Shown here piece by piece: positions 7,848 to 17,281 of a stretch of 64,000 bases of DNA. The stretch comes from Atlantibacter subterraneus. GTDB lineage: Bacteria > Pseudomonadota > Gammaproteobacteria > Enterobacterales > Enterobacteriaceae. Made by a program: the position numbers and the translations under genes. The DNA is taken from the NCBI RefSeq assembly GCF_027853245.1, contig NZ_JAPTZM010000001.1; one strand, given 5' to 3'. Each line of letters begins with the position of its first letter. The first letter of the stretch is position 1. Below the pieces are notes generated by a model. It was not told the DNA's origin. It saw only the letters and a program-made list of their open reading frames with translations, and did not search any database.

Positions 7848-8810
7848 TTAGCGGTTCAACTGAAACAGCGACATGCCCTGCATATCGGTGAAGGTTTTAT
7901 AAGAGGCCTGAAGCGCGGCTTGCTGCATCACATAGGATGAAATCACCGAGTTCCAGTCCGCATCAATCAGGTTACTCATCTGCTGCGTTTGCCCGAGTGC
8001 GCGATCGCTGCCCAGGGTATCCAGGCTGCTCAGCTCGGCCAACTGAGTACCCAGCTCGGCCTGCACGGTCAATACATTGTTGAGCGAGTTTTTCAGGCCG
8101 CGGTTGGTTTTATCAATAACCGCATCCAGAGCGGCCTGATCATCTTCCGTGGCCCCGGTTTTTGGCGTTTTCAGCGCGGCAATAGCGGTGTCGAGCATAT
8201 TAAACAGGCTTTTCTCCTGAGTGCTGCCTGCTGGCTCAGGTACGGCATTGCTGGTGATGTTCATAAAAACCGAATCACCGGTATGGCCAATCACCATGCT
8301 GCGCGCGGAATCCACCTTTTGGGTGATTTGCTCACTCCCGCCTTTATATTCGATATTGCCCGCGTCGCCGCTGAAGGGAGGGGTAGCGGTTTTAAAACCG
8401 GCGAAAATATAGCGTCCGTTGCCGTCAGTGCTGTTCGCCAGGTTCAACAGCTGGTCGCGGATCCCCTGCAAATCGGTAGCCAGCGACGCGCGGTCATCAT
8501 CGCTCAGCGTGCCGTTGCCTGCCTGAACGATTTTTTCCTGCGCGGTCTGGATCGCGGTGGTGACCTGAGTAAGCACACTGGTTTCCAGCGAGACTTTCTG
8601 GGTCGCGAACGAACGCGCCTGGGTGTACTGGCTGTTTTCGGCCTGCGCCTGGGACAGCACCACCGCCTGCGCAGCGGCAATCGGATCGTCCGACGCTTTG
8701 TTCACCCGTTTGCCGGTGGACATTTGCTCCCCGTAACCCAGCCATTCGGTCTGCGCGTTGGTAATGCCGCGCATATTCTGCTGGTACATCATTTGAGTAC
8801 TGATACGCAT
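7848..8810 (-). CDS. flgL: Flagellar hook-filament junction protein FlgL (HAP3)
   Basis: A 320-residue secreted flagellar protein that joins the hook (via FlgK) to the flagellin filament. The N-terminal MRISTQMMYQQNMRGI and the C-terminal coiled-coil segment (SYVMQQAALQASYKTFTDMQGMSLFQL) are the conserved D0/D1 regions that pack in the axial structure. E. coli FlgL has 317 residues. It is the second gene of flgKL, fifteen bases after flgK, transcribed from the sigma-28 promoter before flgK and by read-through from the class II operon. It is exported by the flagellar type III system with chaperone FlgN, whose gene is also here. Confidence 0.97.
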   Translation of the reverse strand: MRISTQMMYQQNMRGITNAQTEWLGYGEQMSTGKRVNKASDDPIAAAQAVVLSQAQAENSQYTQARSFATQKVSLETSVLTQVTTAIQTAQEKIVQAGNGTLSDDDRASLATDLQGIRDQLLNLANSTDGNGRYIFAGFKTATPPFSGDAGNIEYKGGSEQITQKVDSARSMVIGHTGDSVFMNITSNAVPEPAGSTQEKSLFNMLDTAIAALKTPKTGATEDDQAALDAVIDKTNRGLKNSLNNVLTVQAELGTQLAELSSLDTLGSDRALGQTQQMSNLIDADWNSVISSYVMQQAALQASYKTFTDMQGMSLFQLNR

Positions 8811-8825
8811 CGATCAATTCTCCCG

Positions 8826-10469
8826 TTAGCGGATGGACAGCAGCGCATCAAACAGCGTGGATGCCGTCTGAAGCACCTGGGCATTCGCCAGGTAATATTG
8901 CTGGAAACGTTGCAGATTGCCGTACTCTTCGTCGAGGTTGACCCCGGAGATGGACTGCTGCTGGTTGGTCAACTGCACCACCACGTTGCTCTGGGTGGTG
9001 CTGGTGACTTTGAGCGTACTGGTCTTGTTGCCAACGTCACTCACCAGGCTGGCGTAGGCATCGTTAAAGGTTTTATTGCCGCCGACCATTTTATTGTTCT
9101 GCAAGTCGAGCAGCTTCTGGCCGTTGGTGTTGTCGCTCTCGCCGCTGTCTAACCCGCCTGCCATGGCGATTTTCGACTCGTCCTTGATCTTCACTTCCAT
9201 ATTGATAATGGCGTTGGTAACCGGCTTCACCATAAACGAATCGTTATTGGCTGCCGTACCGGTAATGTCGATTTTCAGACCGTCGAACTCGATGGAGTCG
9301 CCGTTATCGGTCGGCTTCACGCTGGCATTGTCAGACAAACGCGTCACCTGCCATTCGCCGTTGACGCGGGTGACCTTATAATCCGACGCCTGGACTTCAG
9401 ATGTCTTCGCGAAACTCACCTCAAAGGTTGCGCCCGGCTTGCTGTTTTTGGCATTGCTCAACGCTTCAGGTTTACCGAAGCCGAAGAAATCGGTGCCTTC
9501 CTTATTATTCGCATCCACACCCGCTTTATGCTGGGTGTTGAACGCATCGGCAAACGCCAGCGCCATCTGGTTCAGAGAGTTACGCGTCTGGTCCAAATCC
9601 TGGGCGCGGAAGGTCATCAGGCCGCCGAGACTGCCGGTGCCGAGTAATTTTTCCGGGATTTCCACGTTGCCCGCGGTCTTATCGACAAACGCCACCGTCG
9701 TGCGCGACGGATCGGCGCTGGACGCCACTGCCGCCAGCTGGTTCGCGGTGCTGCCCTGCACCAGGGTGTAGCCATTACCGACGGTCACGTTGTAAGTGCC
9801 GCCATCCTGAACCGTCACTTCCACGCCAACGATCTTGTTAAGTTCAGATACCAGCTGGTCGCGCTGATCGAGCAAATCGTTCGGCGAGGCTCCAGCGCCC
9901 ACGCCGGTCAGGCGTGAAATCTGGTCGTTCAGGTTAGCGATCTGCTTCGCGTAGGTGTTGATCTGGCTAACGCTGGTAGTGATAGAGCCATTGACTTCTT
10001 TATTCTGATCGCGCAGATACTGGTCGATGACGCGGAACTGGTTTACCAACCCTTCCGCCTTACCCAACAGTGCCTGGCGCGCCGCCGGATCTTCCGCATT
10101 GCTCACCAGCGTCTGCATGGTTTTGAAGAAATCCTGCATGGTGGACGACAGCGTGTTGGTGCTGCTGGAGAGCATATTGTCGATTTTCGACATCTGCTCA
10201 TAGCGCGTCGTCAGGCCGCTGCTCTGGTTCTGCGCGGCGCGTAACTGATTGGAGATAAACGCGTCATATTCACGGTGTACACCGGTGACGTTAACGCCAT
10301 TGCCCACCCATCCACCGGCACCCAGCGTACTGTTGGCCTGAGAAAGCACCGTCGTCTGACGGGTATAGCCCGCAACATTGTAATTGTTGATGTTGTTACT
10401 GACAGTATTCAGTGCCGCCTGAGCCGCAGAAAGGCCGCTCATTGCGCTGTTAATTAAGCTACTGGACAT
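8826..10469 (-). CDS. flgK: Flagellar hook-filament junction protein FlgK (HAP1)
   Basis: 547 residues, the same length as in E. coli. It is the first junction protein laid on the finished hook. N-terminal NNINNYNVAGYTRQ is the rod/hook-family signature, and the C-terminus (EEYGNLQRFQQYYLANAQVLQTAS) forms the paired helix. The central part is the variable exposed domain. The start has a good Shine-Dalgarno (AAGGAACCTCC). It is late (class III) as well as class II: a sigma-28 promoter lies 43 bases upstream. Confidence 0.98.
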   Translation of the reverse strand: MSSSLINSAMSGLSAAQAALNTVSNNINNYNVAGYTRQTTVLSQANSTLGAGGWVGNGVNVTGVHREYDAFISNQLRAAQNQSSGLTTRYEQMSKIDNMLSSSTNTLSSTMQDFFKTMQTLVSNAEDPAARQALLGKAEGLVNQFRVIDQYLRDQNKEVNGSITTSVSQINTYAKQIANLNDQISRLTGVGAGASPNDLLDQRDQLVSELNKIVGVEVTVQDGGTYNVTVGNGYTLVQGSTANQLAAVASSADPSRTTVAFVDKTAGNVEIPEKLLGTGSLGGLMTFRAQDLDQTRNSLNQMALAFADAFNTQHKAGVDANNKEGTDFFGFGKPEALSNAKNSKPGATFEVSFAKTSEVQASDYKVTRVNGEWQVTRLSDNASVKPTDNGDSIEFDGLKIDITGTAANNDSFMVKPVTNAIINMEVKIKDESKIAMAGGLDSGESDNTNGQKLLDLQNNKMVGGNKTFNDAYASLVSDVGNKTSTLKVTSTTQSNVVVQLTNQQQSISGVNLDEEYGNLQRFQQYYLANAQVLQTASTLFDALLSIR

Positions 10470-10511
10470 GGAGGTTCCTTATGAACTTTCAGACTCGGTT
10501 CCTGCTTACCG

Positions 10512-10538
10512 TTATCGGCAGCGTGCTACCAGACTTGA
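10512..10538 (-). promoter_or_regulatory. Sigma-28 (FliA) promoter of flgKL
   Basis: On the minus strand: TCAAGTCT, 11 bases, GCCGATAA. The -10 element is a perfect match, the spacer has the right length, and the -35 element differs from TAAAGTTT at two positions. It lies between flgJ and flgK. Confidence 0.9.
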
Positions 10539-10545
10539 GGCATTT

Positions 10546-11493
10546 TCAGAACAAAGTCGAAATATCGTTGCTATAAGCTTTGGAGACTTTTTCGCTCATC
10601 GCTTTCAGCTGGCCAATCATGGTGGTCAGCTTGCGGGCGTAGTTAGGATCGGTGGCGTAACCGGCGTTCTGCAGGGCCGTCGCGCCCTGCTCCGCCGTCG
10701 CCGCGCTGGTCACGGCGGCATAGCGCGGATTGCGGGTCAGCAAGCTGACGTAATCCGACAGCGCTTCCAGATACGAGCCGTAAGCGCGGAATTTGGCCTT
10801 CACCTTTTTGGCTTCGCCGTTTTCATATTCGGTAGTGGTGATTTCCGCCACTTCGCCTTTCCAGCCGGGGCTGGCTTTAATGCCGAACAGGTTGAAGCTC
10901 GGCTCGCCGTTGGCTTTTAAAATCTGGCGTTGTCCCCAGCCGGATTCCAGCGCCGCCTGGGCCAGAATCAGATGATGCGGCACGCCGCTCTGCTCGCTGG
11001 CCAGTTTGGCAGGCAACGACAGCGCCGCCAGGAAGTCTTTGCTGTCGCCGCTGAGCGGTTCCTCCTGGGACGGCGCGCGCGGCACCGCCTGGCGCACGGT
11101 CTGCGCCAGGGTCTGGGTCTGGTAGCGGTTGATGGTTTCCAGATCGAACTTCAGCGGCACCTGGTCCGGCGTTTCGGCAGGCTGCTGGGATTCGCTGGTC
11201 ATCTGCTTAACCATGGCGTCCGCAAGGCCCAGCCCCTTACCGCCAGACAAATGCTGGGCGATTTGCTGGTCATACATGCTGGTGTAAAGTCGCGTCTGGT
11301 CGCTGCTGAACAGGCCGTCTTTCGGCAGCGCCTCACGCATGCTTTTCAGCATCATCTGGACAAACATGCCTTCGACCTGCTGGGCCACCGCTTTGACGTT
11401 CGCCTTCGGGTCATGCCCCGCTTTGGCTTTCAGATCGTTCAGCGAGTTCGCGTCCCACGCGGCGCTGGAGAGCAGTTTGGTGTCGTTCAGCAT
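10546..11493 (-). CDS. flgJ: Flagellar rod-cap protein and muramidase FlgJ
   Basis: 315 residues (313 in E. coli). The N-terminal part (about 1-150) is the rod-cap domain; the C-terminal part (about 155-305) is a peptidoglycan hydrolase of glucosaminidase type (LILAQAALESGWGQRQI; ATDPNYARKLTTMI). It caps the growing rod and opens the murein layer in the periplasm. It is the last gene of the flgB-to-flgJ operon, nine bases after flgI. Confidence 0.97.
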   Translation of the reverse strand: MLNDTKLLSSAAWDANSLNDLKAKAGHDPKANVKAVAQQVEGMFVQMMLKSMREALPKDGLFSSDQTRLYTSMYDQQIAQHLSGGKGLGLADAMVKQMTSESQQPAETPDQVPLKFDLETINRYQTQTLAQTVRQAVPRAPSQEEPLSGDSKDFLAALSLPAKLASEQSGVPHHLILAQAALESGWGQRQILKANGEPSFNLFGIKASPGWKGEVAEITTTEYENGEAKKVKAKFRAYGSYLEALSDYVSLLTRNPRYAAVTSAATAEQGATALQNAGYATDPNYARKLTTMIGQLKAMSEKVSKAYSNDISTLF

Positions 11494-11502
11494 AACAATG
11501 AC

Positions 11503-12600
11503 CTAGATGATTTCCAGTTTGGCGCGCAGGCAGCCCGCCGTTTGCATCGATTGTAGAATCGACATCAAATCCATCGGCGTCGCGCCCAGCGCGTTAAGCG
11601 CCCGCACCACGCTGTTCAGGCTGGCGCTGGACTGTACGCTTTGCAGCGAGCCGCCGCTCTGACGCATATCGATCTGGGTGTTCGGCGTCACCACCGTCTG
11701 CCCACCGCCGAACGGCGTATCCGGCTGGCTGACGTCCAGCTGGCGGTTGACGGTCACCGACAGATTGCCCTGCGCCACCGCGCAGCTGTCCAGCGTGACT
11801 TCCCGGTTCATCACTACCGAGCCGGTGCGCGAGTTGATAATCACCCGGGCATCCTGCGGAGCAACCCTGACTTCCAGATTCTGGATATCCGCCAGGAAGC
11901 GCACCTGGGAGCTGCCGCCGGTCGGCACGCGCACCTGAATGGTGCGGGAGTCCAGCGCCGTGGCGCTGCCGTAGCCGCGCGCGCGGTTAATGGTGTCGGT
12001 GATTTGCTGGGCCAGGGTGAAATCTTCCTGATTCAGTTGCAGATTCAGGGTGTTGCTGGTGCCAAACTGGCTGGGCAATTCGCGCTCCACCACCGCGCCG
12101 TTGGTGATGCGCCCGCCGTTCAGCTGGTTAACCTGAACGCTACTGCCCCCTGCCGACGCGCCCGCGCCGCCGACCAGAATGTTACCCTGGGCCAGCGCGT
12201 AAACCTGGTTGTCCACGCCTTTCAGCGGGGTCATTAACAACGTGCCGCCGCGCAGGCTTTTGGCGTTACCCATCGAGGACACCACCACATCGATGGTCTG
12301 CCCCTGGCGGGCAAAGGCCGGGAACGACGCGGTCACCATCACCGCAGCGACGTTTTTCAGCTGCATATTGGTGCCCGGCGGCACGGTAATGCCTAACTGG
12401 GAGAGCATGTTATTCAGGCTCTGGGTGGTAAACGGCGTCTGGGTGGTCTGGTCGCCCGTTCCGTCCAGGCCAACCACCAGGCCGTAGCCAATCAAGGAGT
12501 TTTCCCGTACGCCCTGTACGCTTGTGAGGTCACGAATACGGTCGGCCTGGGCGAACGACGCCACCAGCAACAACCCGATTGTGAGGAGTGATTTCAACAT
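11503..12600 (-). CDS. flgI: Flagellar P-ring protein FlgI
   Basis: 365 residues with start ATG 12600, exactly the E. coli length; an in-frame GTG six bases earlier is possible but overlaps the GAGG Shine-Dalgarno. A signal peptide (LLTIGLLLVASFAQA) is followed by the mature start DRIRDLTSVQGVRENSLIGY. It forms the ring around the rod in the peptidoglycan and needs FlgA, encoded in this window, for assembly. It is exported by Sec, not by the flagellar apparatus. Confidence 0.97.
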   Translation of the reverse strand: MLKSLLTIGLLLVASFAQADRIRDLTSVQGVRENSLIGYGLVVGLDGTGDQTTQTPFTTQSLNNMLSQLGITVPPGTNMQLKNVAAVMVTASFPAFARQGQTIDVVVSSMGNAKSLRGGTLLMTPLKGVDNQVYALAQGNILVGGAGASAGGSSVQVNQLNGGRITNGAVVERELPSQFGTSNTLNLQLNQEDFTLAQQITDTINRARGYGSATALDSRTIQVRVPTGGSSQVRFLADIQNLEVRVAPQDARVIINSRTGSVVMNREVTLDSCAVAQGNLSVTVNRQLDVSQPDTPFGGGQTVVTPNTQIDMRQSGGSLQSVQSSASLNSVVRALNALGATPMDLMSILQSMQTAGCLRAKLEII

Positions 12601-12611
12601 AGTCACCTCGC

Positions 12612-13310
12612 TTACATCGGCGATAAGTTAAGGAAGAAACGCTGCAGCCAGCCCATGTTCTGCGCTTCGTTGATATAGCCGTTGCCGACATATTCGATAC
12701 GCGCATCCGCCACGTTGGTGGACGGAACGGTGTTGCTGCCGCTGATGGTGCGTGGGTTCACGACACCGGAGAAACGAATGAATTCTGTGCCCTGGTTGAT
12801 GGCGATCTGTTTTTCGCCCACCACGTGCAGGTTGCCGTTCGCCAGTACCTGGTCGACGGTCACGGTAAGCGTGCCGCTGAAGGTGTTGCTGGCGTTAGCG
12901 CCGCCTTTGCCGTTAAAGCTGTTGCCGCCGGAAGCGTCCACGGTGGCGCGGTCGTTGCCGAATAATCCTTGTAGATAGCGCGGCACGGCGTCAAAGCCGA
13001 AGTTGGTTTTGCCGTCGCGGCTGGCGTTAGCCGAGGAACTCTTGCTGGCGCTGACGTTTTCCTGCAGGACAATCGTCAGGGTATCGCCAATATTGCGCGG
13101 TCGGCGGTCTTCAAACAGCGGCTGGTAGCCGTAGTTAATCGGCTGGGCGGACTGGAAAATAGAACCGTTGACCACCGGCGCGGCGCCTGGCGCGGGCTGC
13201 GCGGTTGTCGCGCCCTGCACCAGCGGCTTCGAGGGGACCCAGGCACACCCGGATAACGTCACCATCAGGGCGATGAATAGAGGGCGATATTGCGCACCGG
13301 TATTTTGCAT
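12612..13310 (-). CDS. flgH: Flagellar L-ring lipoprotein FlgH
   Basis: 232 residues with start ATG 13310, which equals the E. coli length; ATG 13319 (235 residues) is an alternative. The lipobox VTLSGCAWVPS marks a lipoprotein that forms the outer-membrane ring of the flagellar basal body. The conserved body includes FEDRRPRNIGDTLTIVLQEN (about 67-86) and the end NMGWLQRFFLNLSPM. Confidence 0.96.
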   Translation of the reverse strand: MQNTGAQYRPLFIALMVTLSGCAWVPSKPLVQGATTAQPAPGAAPVVNGSIFQSAQPINYGYQPLFEDRRPRNIGDTLTIVLQENVSASKSSSANASRDGKTNFGFDAVPRYLQGLFGNDRATVDASGGNSFNGKGGANASNTFSGTLTVTVDQVLANGNLHVVGEKQIAINQGTEFIRFSGVVNPRTISGSNTVPSTNVADARIEYVGNGYINEAQNMGWLQRFFLNLSPM

Positions 13311-13365
13311 TGCTTTCATCTTCAGTATTCGTGCCCGGCGCGGCGTGAACCGCGCCGGGATCACG

Positions 13366-14148
13366 TTAGAGTTGCGTCAGTTTTTGCAGCATCTGGTCGG
13401 TAGTGGAGACCGCTTTACTGTTAATTTCGTAAGCGCGTTGCACCTGGATCATATTCACCAGCTCTTCCGCCACGTTAACGTTCGAGGTTTCCACATAGCC
13501 CTGATACAGCAGGCCGGCACCGTTCAGCCCCGGCGTGCTTTCGTTCGGCGCGCCGGAGGACTGGGTTTCGATGTACAGGTTTTCACCAATGCTTTCCAGA
13601 CCGGTGTCGTTCATAAAGGTGGTCAGGTTTAACTGCCCGACCTGAACCGGCGCGGCCTGGCCCTGCTGGGTCACGCTCACCAGGCCATCGCGACCGATAG
13701 TGATGCTGAGCGCATTTGCCGGGACGGTGATCGCAGGCTGGACCTGGAAACCGCCCGCCGTCACCAGCTGGCCGTTCTGATCCACCTGGAACGAACCGTC
13801 GCGGGTATAGGCAGAGGTGCCGTCCGGCAACATCACCTGGAAAAAGCCCTGGCCTTTGATCGCCACGTCTTTACTGTTGCTGGTTTGCGACAGGTTGCCC
13901 TGGCTGTGCAGACGCTCGGTGGCCACCGGACGGACGCCGGTACCGATCTGCAAGCCGGACGGCAGCGTGGTTTGTTCGGAAGACTGCGCACCCGGCTGGC
14001 GGATGGTTTGATACAGCAGATCTTCAAATACCGCGCGCTGGCGCTTAAAGCCGTTGGTGCTGACGTTCGCCAGGTTGTTGGCGATCACGTCCATATTGGT
14101 TTGCTGGGCGTCGAGGCCGGTTTTCGCAATCCATAATGAGCTAATCAT
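13366..14148 (-). CDS. flgG: Flagellar distal rod protein FlgG
   Basis: 260 residues, identical in length to E. coli. The N-terminal rod signature (NNLANVSTNGFKRQRAVFEDL) and the C-terminal paired-helix segment (NVAEELVNMIQVQRAYEINSK) are intact. It builds the distal rod on which the P- and L-rings sit. It belongs to the class II operon, 12 bases after flgF. Confidence 0.98.
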   Translation of the reverse strand: MISSLWIAKTGLDAQQTNMDVIANNLANVSTNGFKRQRAVFEDLLYQTIRQPGAQSSEQTTLPSGLQIGTGVRPVATERLHSQGNLSQTSNSKDVAIKGQGFFQVMLPDGTSAYTRDGSFQVDQNGQLVTAGGFQVQPAITVPANALSITIGRDGLVSVTQQGQAAPVQVGQLNLTTFMNDTGLESIGENLYIETQSSGAPNESTPGLNGAGLLYQGYVETSNVNVAEELVNMIQVQRAYEINSKAVSTTDQMLQKLTQL

Positions 14149-14160
14149 AAAGTGCCCTTA

Positions 14161-14916
14161 TTAAGTCATCGACAGCAGCTGGTTAGCCCGCTGAGAATTT
14201 TCATCGACGCTGGAGATGATTTTCATCTGCATCTCGAAGCGTCGGGCGTTGGCGATCATATCGGTCATCGCTTCGACGGGTTTGACGTTGCTGCCTTCCA
14301 GCACGCCGGACATCACGCGGATGCTCGGGTCGGCCTGCAACATCGGGCCGCGCTGCGCCTGCGCGGCGGCGCTTAAGCGGAATAATCCGTCATCGCCGCG
14401 CACGATCTCATTCCCATCGGCCTTTACCAGTTTCAGACGGCCTACCGGTGCGACGGTGTTTGGCGGGTCGCCGGGGTTGAGCGCCGAAATGGTGCCGTCC
14501 GCCGCGATGGTGATTTCCGCGCCTTCCGGTACCACAATCGGGCCGCCGTCGCCCATCACCGGATTACCCTGAATGGTCAACTGCCCCCCGGCAGTGACCT
14601 GGATATTCCCGTTGCGGGTATAGGCTTCGGTGCCCGCCGCGCTCTGTACGGCGATCCAGCCGTCCTGCTGCAGCGCCACGTCCAGCGGACGCGAGGTGTA
14701 ATCCAGCGCCCCCTGGGACATATTGGCCCCTGGCGTGGATGCCGCCACCAGGGTGCGGGTCGGCAGCGATAAGCCTTCCACCGGCACCGCGCGCAGCGCG
14801 GTAAGCTGGGCGCGGAAACCCGGCGTAGAAGCATTCGCCAGGTTGCTGGCATTGACCGCCTGTTGGTTCAGGGTCTGGCTGGCAGCCCCCATAGCGGTAT
14901 AAATAGCGTGATCCAT
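14161..14916 (-). CDS. flgF: Flagellar proximal rod protein FlgF
   Basis: 251 residues, identical in length to E. coli. The rod-family N-terminus (QAVNASNLANASTPGFRAQ) and C-terminus (AMTDMIANARRFEMQMKII) are present. It is a proximal rod component exported by the flagellar type III system. The operon neighbours are flgE upstream and flgG downstream. Confidence 0.97.
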   Translation of the reverse strand: MDHAIYTAMGAASQTLNQQAVNASNLANASTPGFRAQLTALRAVPVEGLSLPTRTLVAASTPGANMSQGALDYTSRPLDVALQQDGWIAVQSAAGTEAYTRNGNIQVTAGGQLTIQGNPVMGDGGPIVVPEGAEITIAADGTISALNPGDPPNTVAPVGRLKLVKADGNEIVRGDDGLFRLSAAAQAQRGPMLQADPSIRVMSGVLEGSNVKPVEAMTDMIANARRFEMQMKIISSVDENSQRANQLLSMT

Positions 14917-14935
14917 TAGGCCGTCCCGTCAGGCA

Positions 14936-16153
14936 TTAACGCAGGTTAACCAGCGTGTTCAGGATCTGGTCCTGGGTTTTGATGGTCTGGGCGTTGGACT
15001 GGTAGTTACGCTGGGCCACGATCATGTTGACCAGCTCTTTACTCAGATCGACGTTAGAGGCTTCCAGCGCGCCGTTGGTCAACTGGCCGAAGTTGCCGCT
15101 GCCCGCGGTGCCCAGCAGCGCCACGCCGGACGCGTTGCTCGCTTCCCACAGGTTATCACCCTGGGATGAGAGCCCTTCCGGGTTGGCAAAGTTTGCCAGC
15201 ACGATCTGGCCCAGCAGCTGCTGCTTCTCGTTGGAGTAGTTGCCGACGACGGTGCCGTCATCGTTAATCTGGTAGCTCACCAGGTCGCCCGGCTTATAGC
15301 CGTTCTGCTCGGTAGAGACGATGTTGTTGGAGCCGGTGTTCTGCTGCATTGAGCCGGTGAAATCCAGGGTAAACGGCGTTGGCGCTACGCCGTTCAGCGA
15401 GCCAGGCGTCATCGCAATCGTCGCCGGGTTGGTCGGTGCCGTCAGGTTACCGTTGCCGTCAAAAGTCATGGTGGTCGGCGCGGAAACCGGGCTGTTCGCC
15501 ACGCTGCTGTCCTGGTAGTACACCGCCCAACTGCTGTCGGCGTTCTTACGGAAGTAGACGTTCATGTCATGGGCGTTACCCTGGGTATCGAATACCGTGA
15601 CGCTGCCCTTTTTGTTGTAGCTATCGGCGTTGGTCGGGTTAAACGCTACGCCCGCCTCGATGGTTTTATCCGAGGAGTTCAGGTTGACTACCATTGACGC
15701 AGTAGTGGTCACTTTTGCTGGCATCAGGGTGTTCGGGATGGTCAGGCCAACCGGGTTGGCACCCTGCTGAATAGTCGGCGGGGTACCGGTTGCCGGGTAG
15801 CCGGTTACCTGCATGCCCTGCATGTTGGTCAGGTTGCGGCTTTCATCCAGTTTGAACTGGCCGTTACGGCTGTAAAACACCGAACCGTTGCTGTCCACCA
15901 GACGGAAAAAACCGTTCTGGCTGATGGCGACGTCGAGGCCACGACCGGTATTGGTGGTGATGCCGTCGCTGAAGTCCTGGGTCACCGCCGCGACTTTAAC
16001 GCCGAGGCCCACTTTAGAGCCGGCGAACATATCCGCGAAGGATACGGAAGCGGATTTAAAACCGTAGGTCGCGGAGTTGGCAATGTTGTTGCCAATCACG
16101 TCCAGGTTGGAGGCCGCAGCATTCAGGCCGCTGACCGCTTGAGAAAAGCCCAT
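14936..16153 (-). CDS. flgE: Flagellar hook protein FlgE
   Basis: 405 residues (402 in E. coli). It polymerises into the flexible hook. Conserved ends are GFSQAVSGLNAAASNLDVIG and VDLSKELVNMIVAQRNYQSN; the middle is the variable D1/D2 surface domain. It follows flgD by 24 bases, with GTAAGACATGG around the start. Confidence 0.97.
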   Translation of the reverse strand: MGFSQAVSGLNAAASNLDVIGNNIANSATYGFKSASVSFADMFAGSKVGLGVKVAAVTQDFSDGITTNTGRGLDVAISQNGFFRLVDSNGSVFYSRNGQFKLDESRNLTNMQGMQVTGYPATGTPPTIQQGANPVGLTIPNTLMPAKVTTTASMVVNLNSSDKTIEAGVAFNPTNADSYNKKGSVTVFDTQGNAHDMNVYFRKNADSSWAVYYQDSSVANSPVSAPTTMTFDGNGNLTAPTNPATIAMTPGSLNGVAPTPFTLDFTGSMQQNTGSNNIVSTEQNGYKPGDLVSYQINDDGTVVGNYSNEKQQLLGQIVLANFANPEGLSSQGDNLWEASNASGVALLGTAGSGNFGQLTNGALEASNVDLSKELVNMIVAQRNYQSNAQTIKTQDQILNTLVNLR

Positions 16154-16177
16154 GTCTTACTCCTGTAAGTGCAAGCG

Positions 16178-16864
16178 TTAGATAATTTGTCGCACTTCGC
16201 TGATTGCGAGAGTGCCGTAGGTGCCCAGGTCCAACAGGGTGCTGCCATTGCTGCGCGTCACGCCGTTGACTAAAGCGAAATTAAGCGGCTGCGCCACCAG
16301 CTGCGTACCGGCAGAGCTTGCCGAAATCGTCACGTTGTACGCGCCGTCCGGCACGGCGGTGCCGTCGGTCATCTTGCCGTCCCAACTAAAGGTGTGAACG
16401 CCCGCGCTGAGCTTGCCGATGTCCAGGGTCTGCATCACCACGCCCTCTTTATTGGTGATGGTGGCGGTGACTTTATCCGCCGCCTGCTGGAGCTCAACGC
16501 CGAACGGGGTGGTGGTTTCTTTACCCGCCAGGATCGTGCTGCCCGGGATCATCACCCCGCGGTCGATCAGCGCGCTGGCCTGCAGCGACTGATTGTTATC
16601 AAGCTGGCCGGAGACCGCGCCCAGCGTGGTATTCAGCTTCTCGATCCCGCTTACGGTGCTGATTTGCGCCAGCTGGGTGGTCAATTCGTTGTTCTGCAAC
16701 GGGTTGGTGGGGTCCTGGTTTTTCAGTTGCGCCACCAGCAGCGTCAGAAAGCTGCTCTGGAGATCGGACGCGCTGCTGCCGGTCAGGCTATTGGAACCGG
16801 TGGAGTAGCTGGCTCCGCTGACGCCAGTATTGGTTGGGTCGTTAACGTTAACGGCAATGGACAT
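16178..16864 (-). CDS. flgD: Flagellar hook-cap protein FlgD
   Basis: 228 residues (231 in E. coli). It is the scaffold at the tip of the growing hook and is lost in the mature flagellum. The N-terminal export region and SSFLTLLVAQLKNQDPTNPLQNNE (about 38-61) are typical, followed by the Ig-like and tudor-like domains (DGKMTDGTAVPDGAYNVTI). Confidence 0.97.
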   Translation of the reverse strand: MSIAVNVNDPTNTGVSGASYSTGSNSLTGSSASDLQSSFLTLLVAQLKNQDPTNPLQNNELTTQLAQISTVSGIEKLNTTLGAVSGQLDNNQSLQASALIDRGVMIPGSTILAGKETTTPFGVELQQAADKVTATITNKEGVVMQTLDIGKLSAGVHTFSWDGKMTDGTAVPDGAYNVTISASSAGTQLVAQPLNFALVNGVTRSNGSTLLDLGTYGTLAISEVRQII

Positions 16865-16874
16865 GGTTTTCTCC

Positions 16875-17279
16875 TTATTGTCCGATGGTCAGCGTTTTCA
16901 GCATCATGCTTTTCACGGTGTTCAGCACTTCGACGTTGGCCTGATAGCTGCGCGACGCCGACATGGTGTTGACCATTTCGCCGACCACGTCGACGTTCGG
17001 CATTTTGACGTAGCCGTTGGCGTCCGCCAGCGGATTGCCTGGCTCGTAGACCAGCTTGTCCGGTGCCTGGCTCTCCACCACCTGGCTGACCTTCACGCCG
17101 CCGGTGGCCGCGCCGGGCTGGGCATCCACCTGGAATACCACCTGTTTAGCGCGATAGGGCTGGCCGTCCGGCCCGGTCACGCTGTCGGCGTTGGCGAGGT
17201 TACTCGCCGCCACGTTGAGGCGTTTCGATTGCGCGGTCATGGCTGAACCGGCGATATCAAAAATATTGAGCAGCGCCAT
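16875..17279 (-). CDS. flgC: Flagellar proximal rod protein FlgC
   Basis: 134 residues, the E. coli length. It contains the rod signatures (NVAASNLANADSVTGPDG and VNTMSASRSYQANVEVLN). Its start lies two bases after the flgB stop, so the two rod genes are probably coupled in translation. Confidence 0.97.
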   Translation of the reverse strand: MALLNIFDIAGSAMTAQSKRLNVAASNLANADSVTGPDGQPYRAKQVVFQVDAQPGAATGGVKVSQVVESQAPDKLVYEPGNPLADANGYVKMPNVDVVGEMVNTMSASRSYQANVEVLNTVKSMMLKTLTIGQ

Positions 17280-17281
17280 GA

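Noticed and set aside
7989..9152. 387-codon open frame antisense to flgL and flgK
   Set aside because: Spans two certain genes on the other strand and has no protein-like features.
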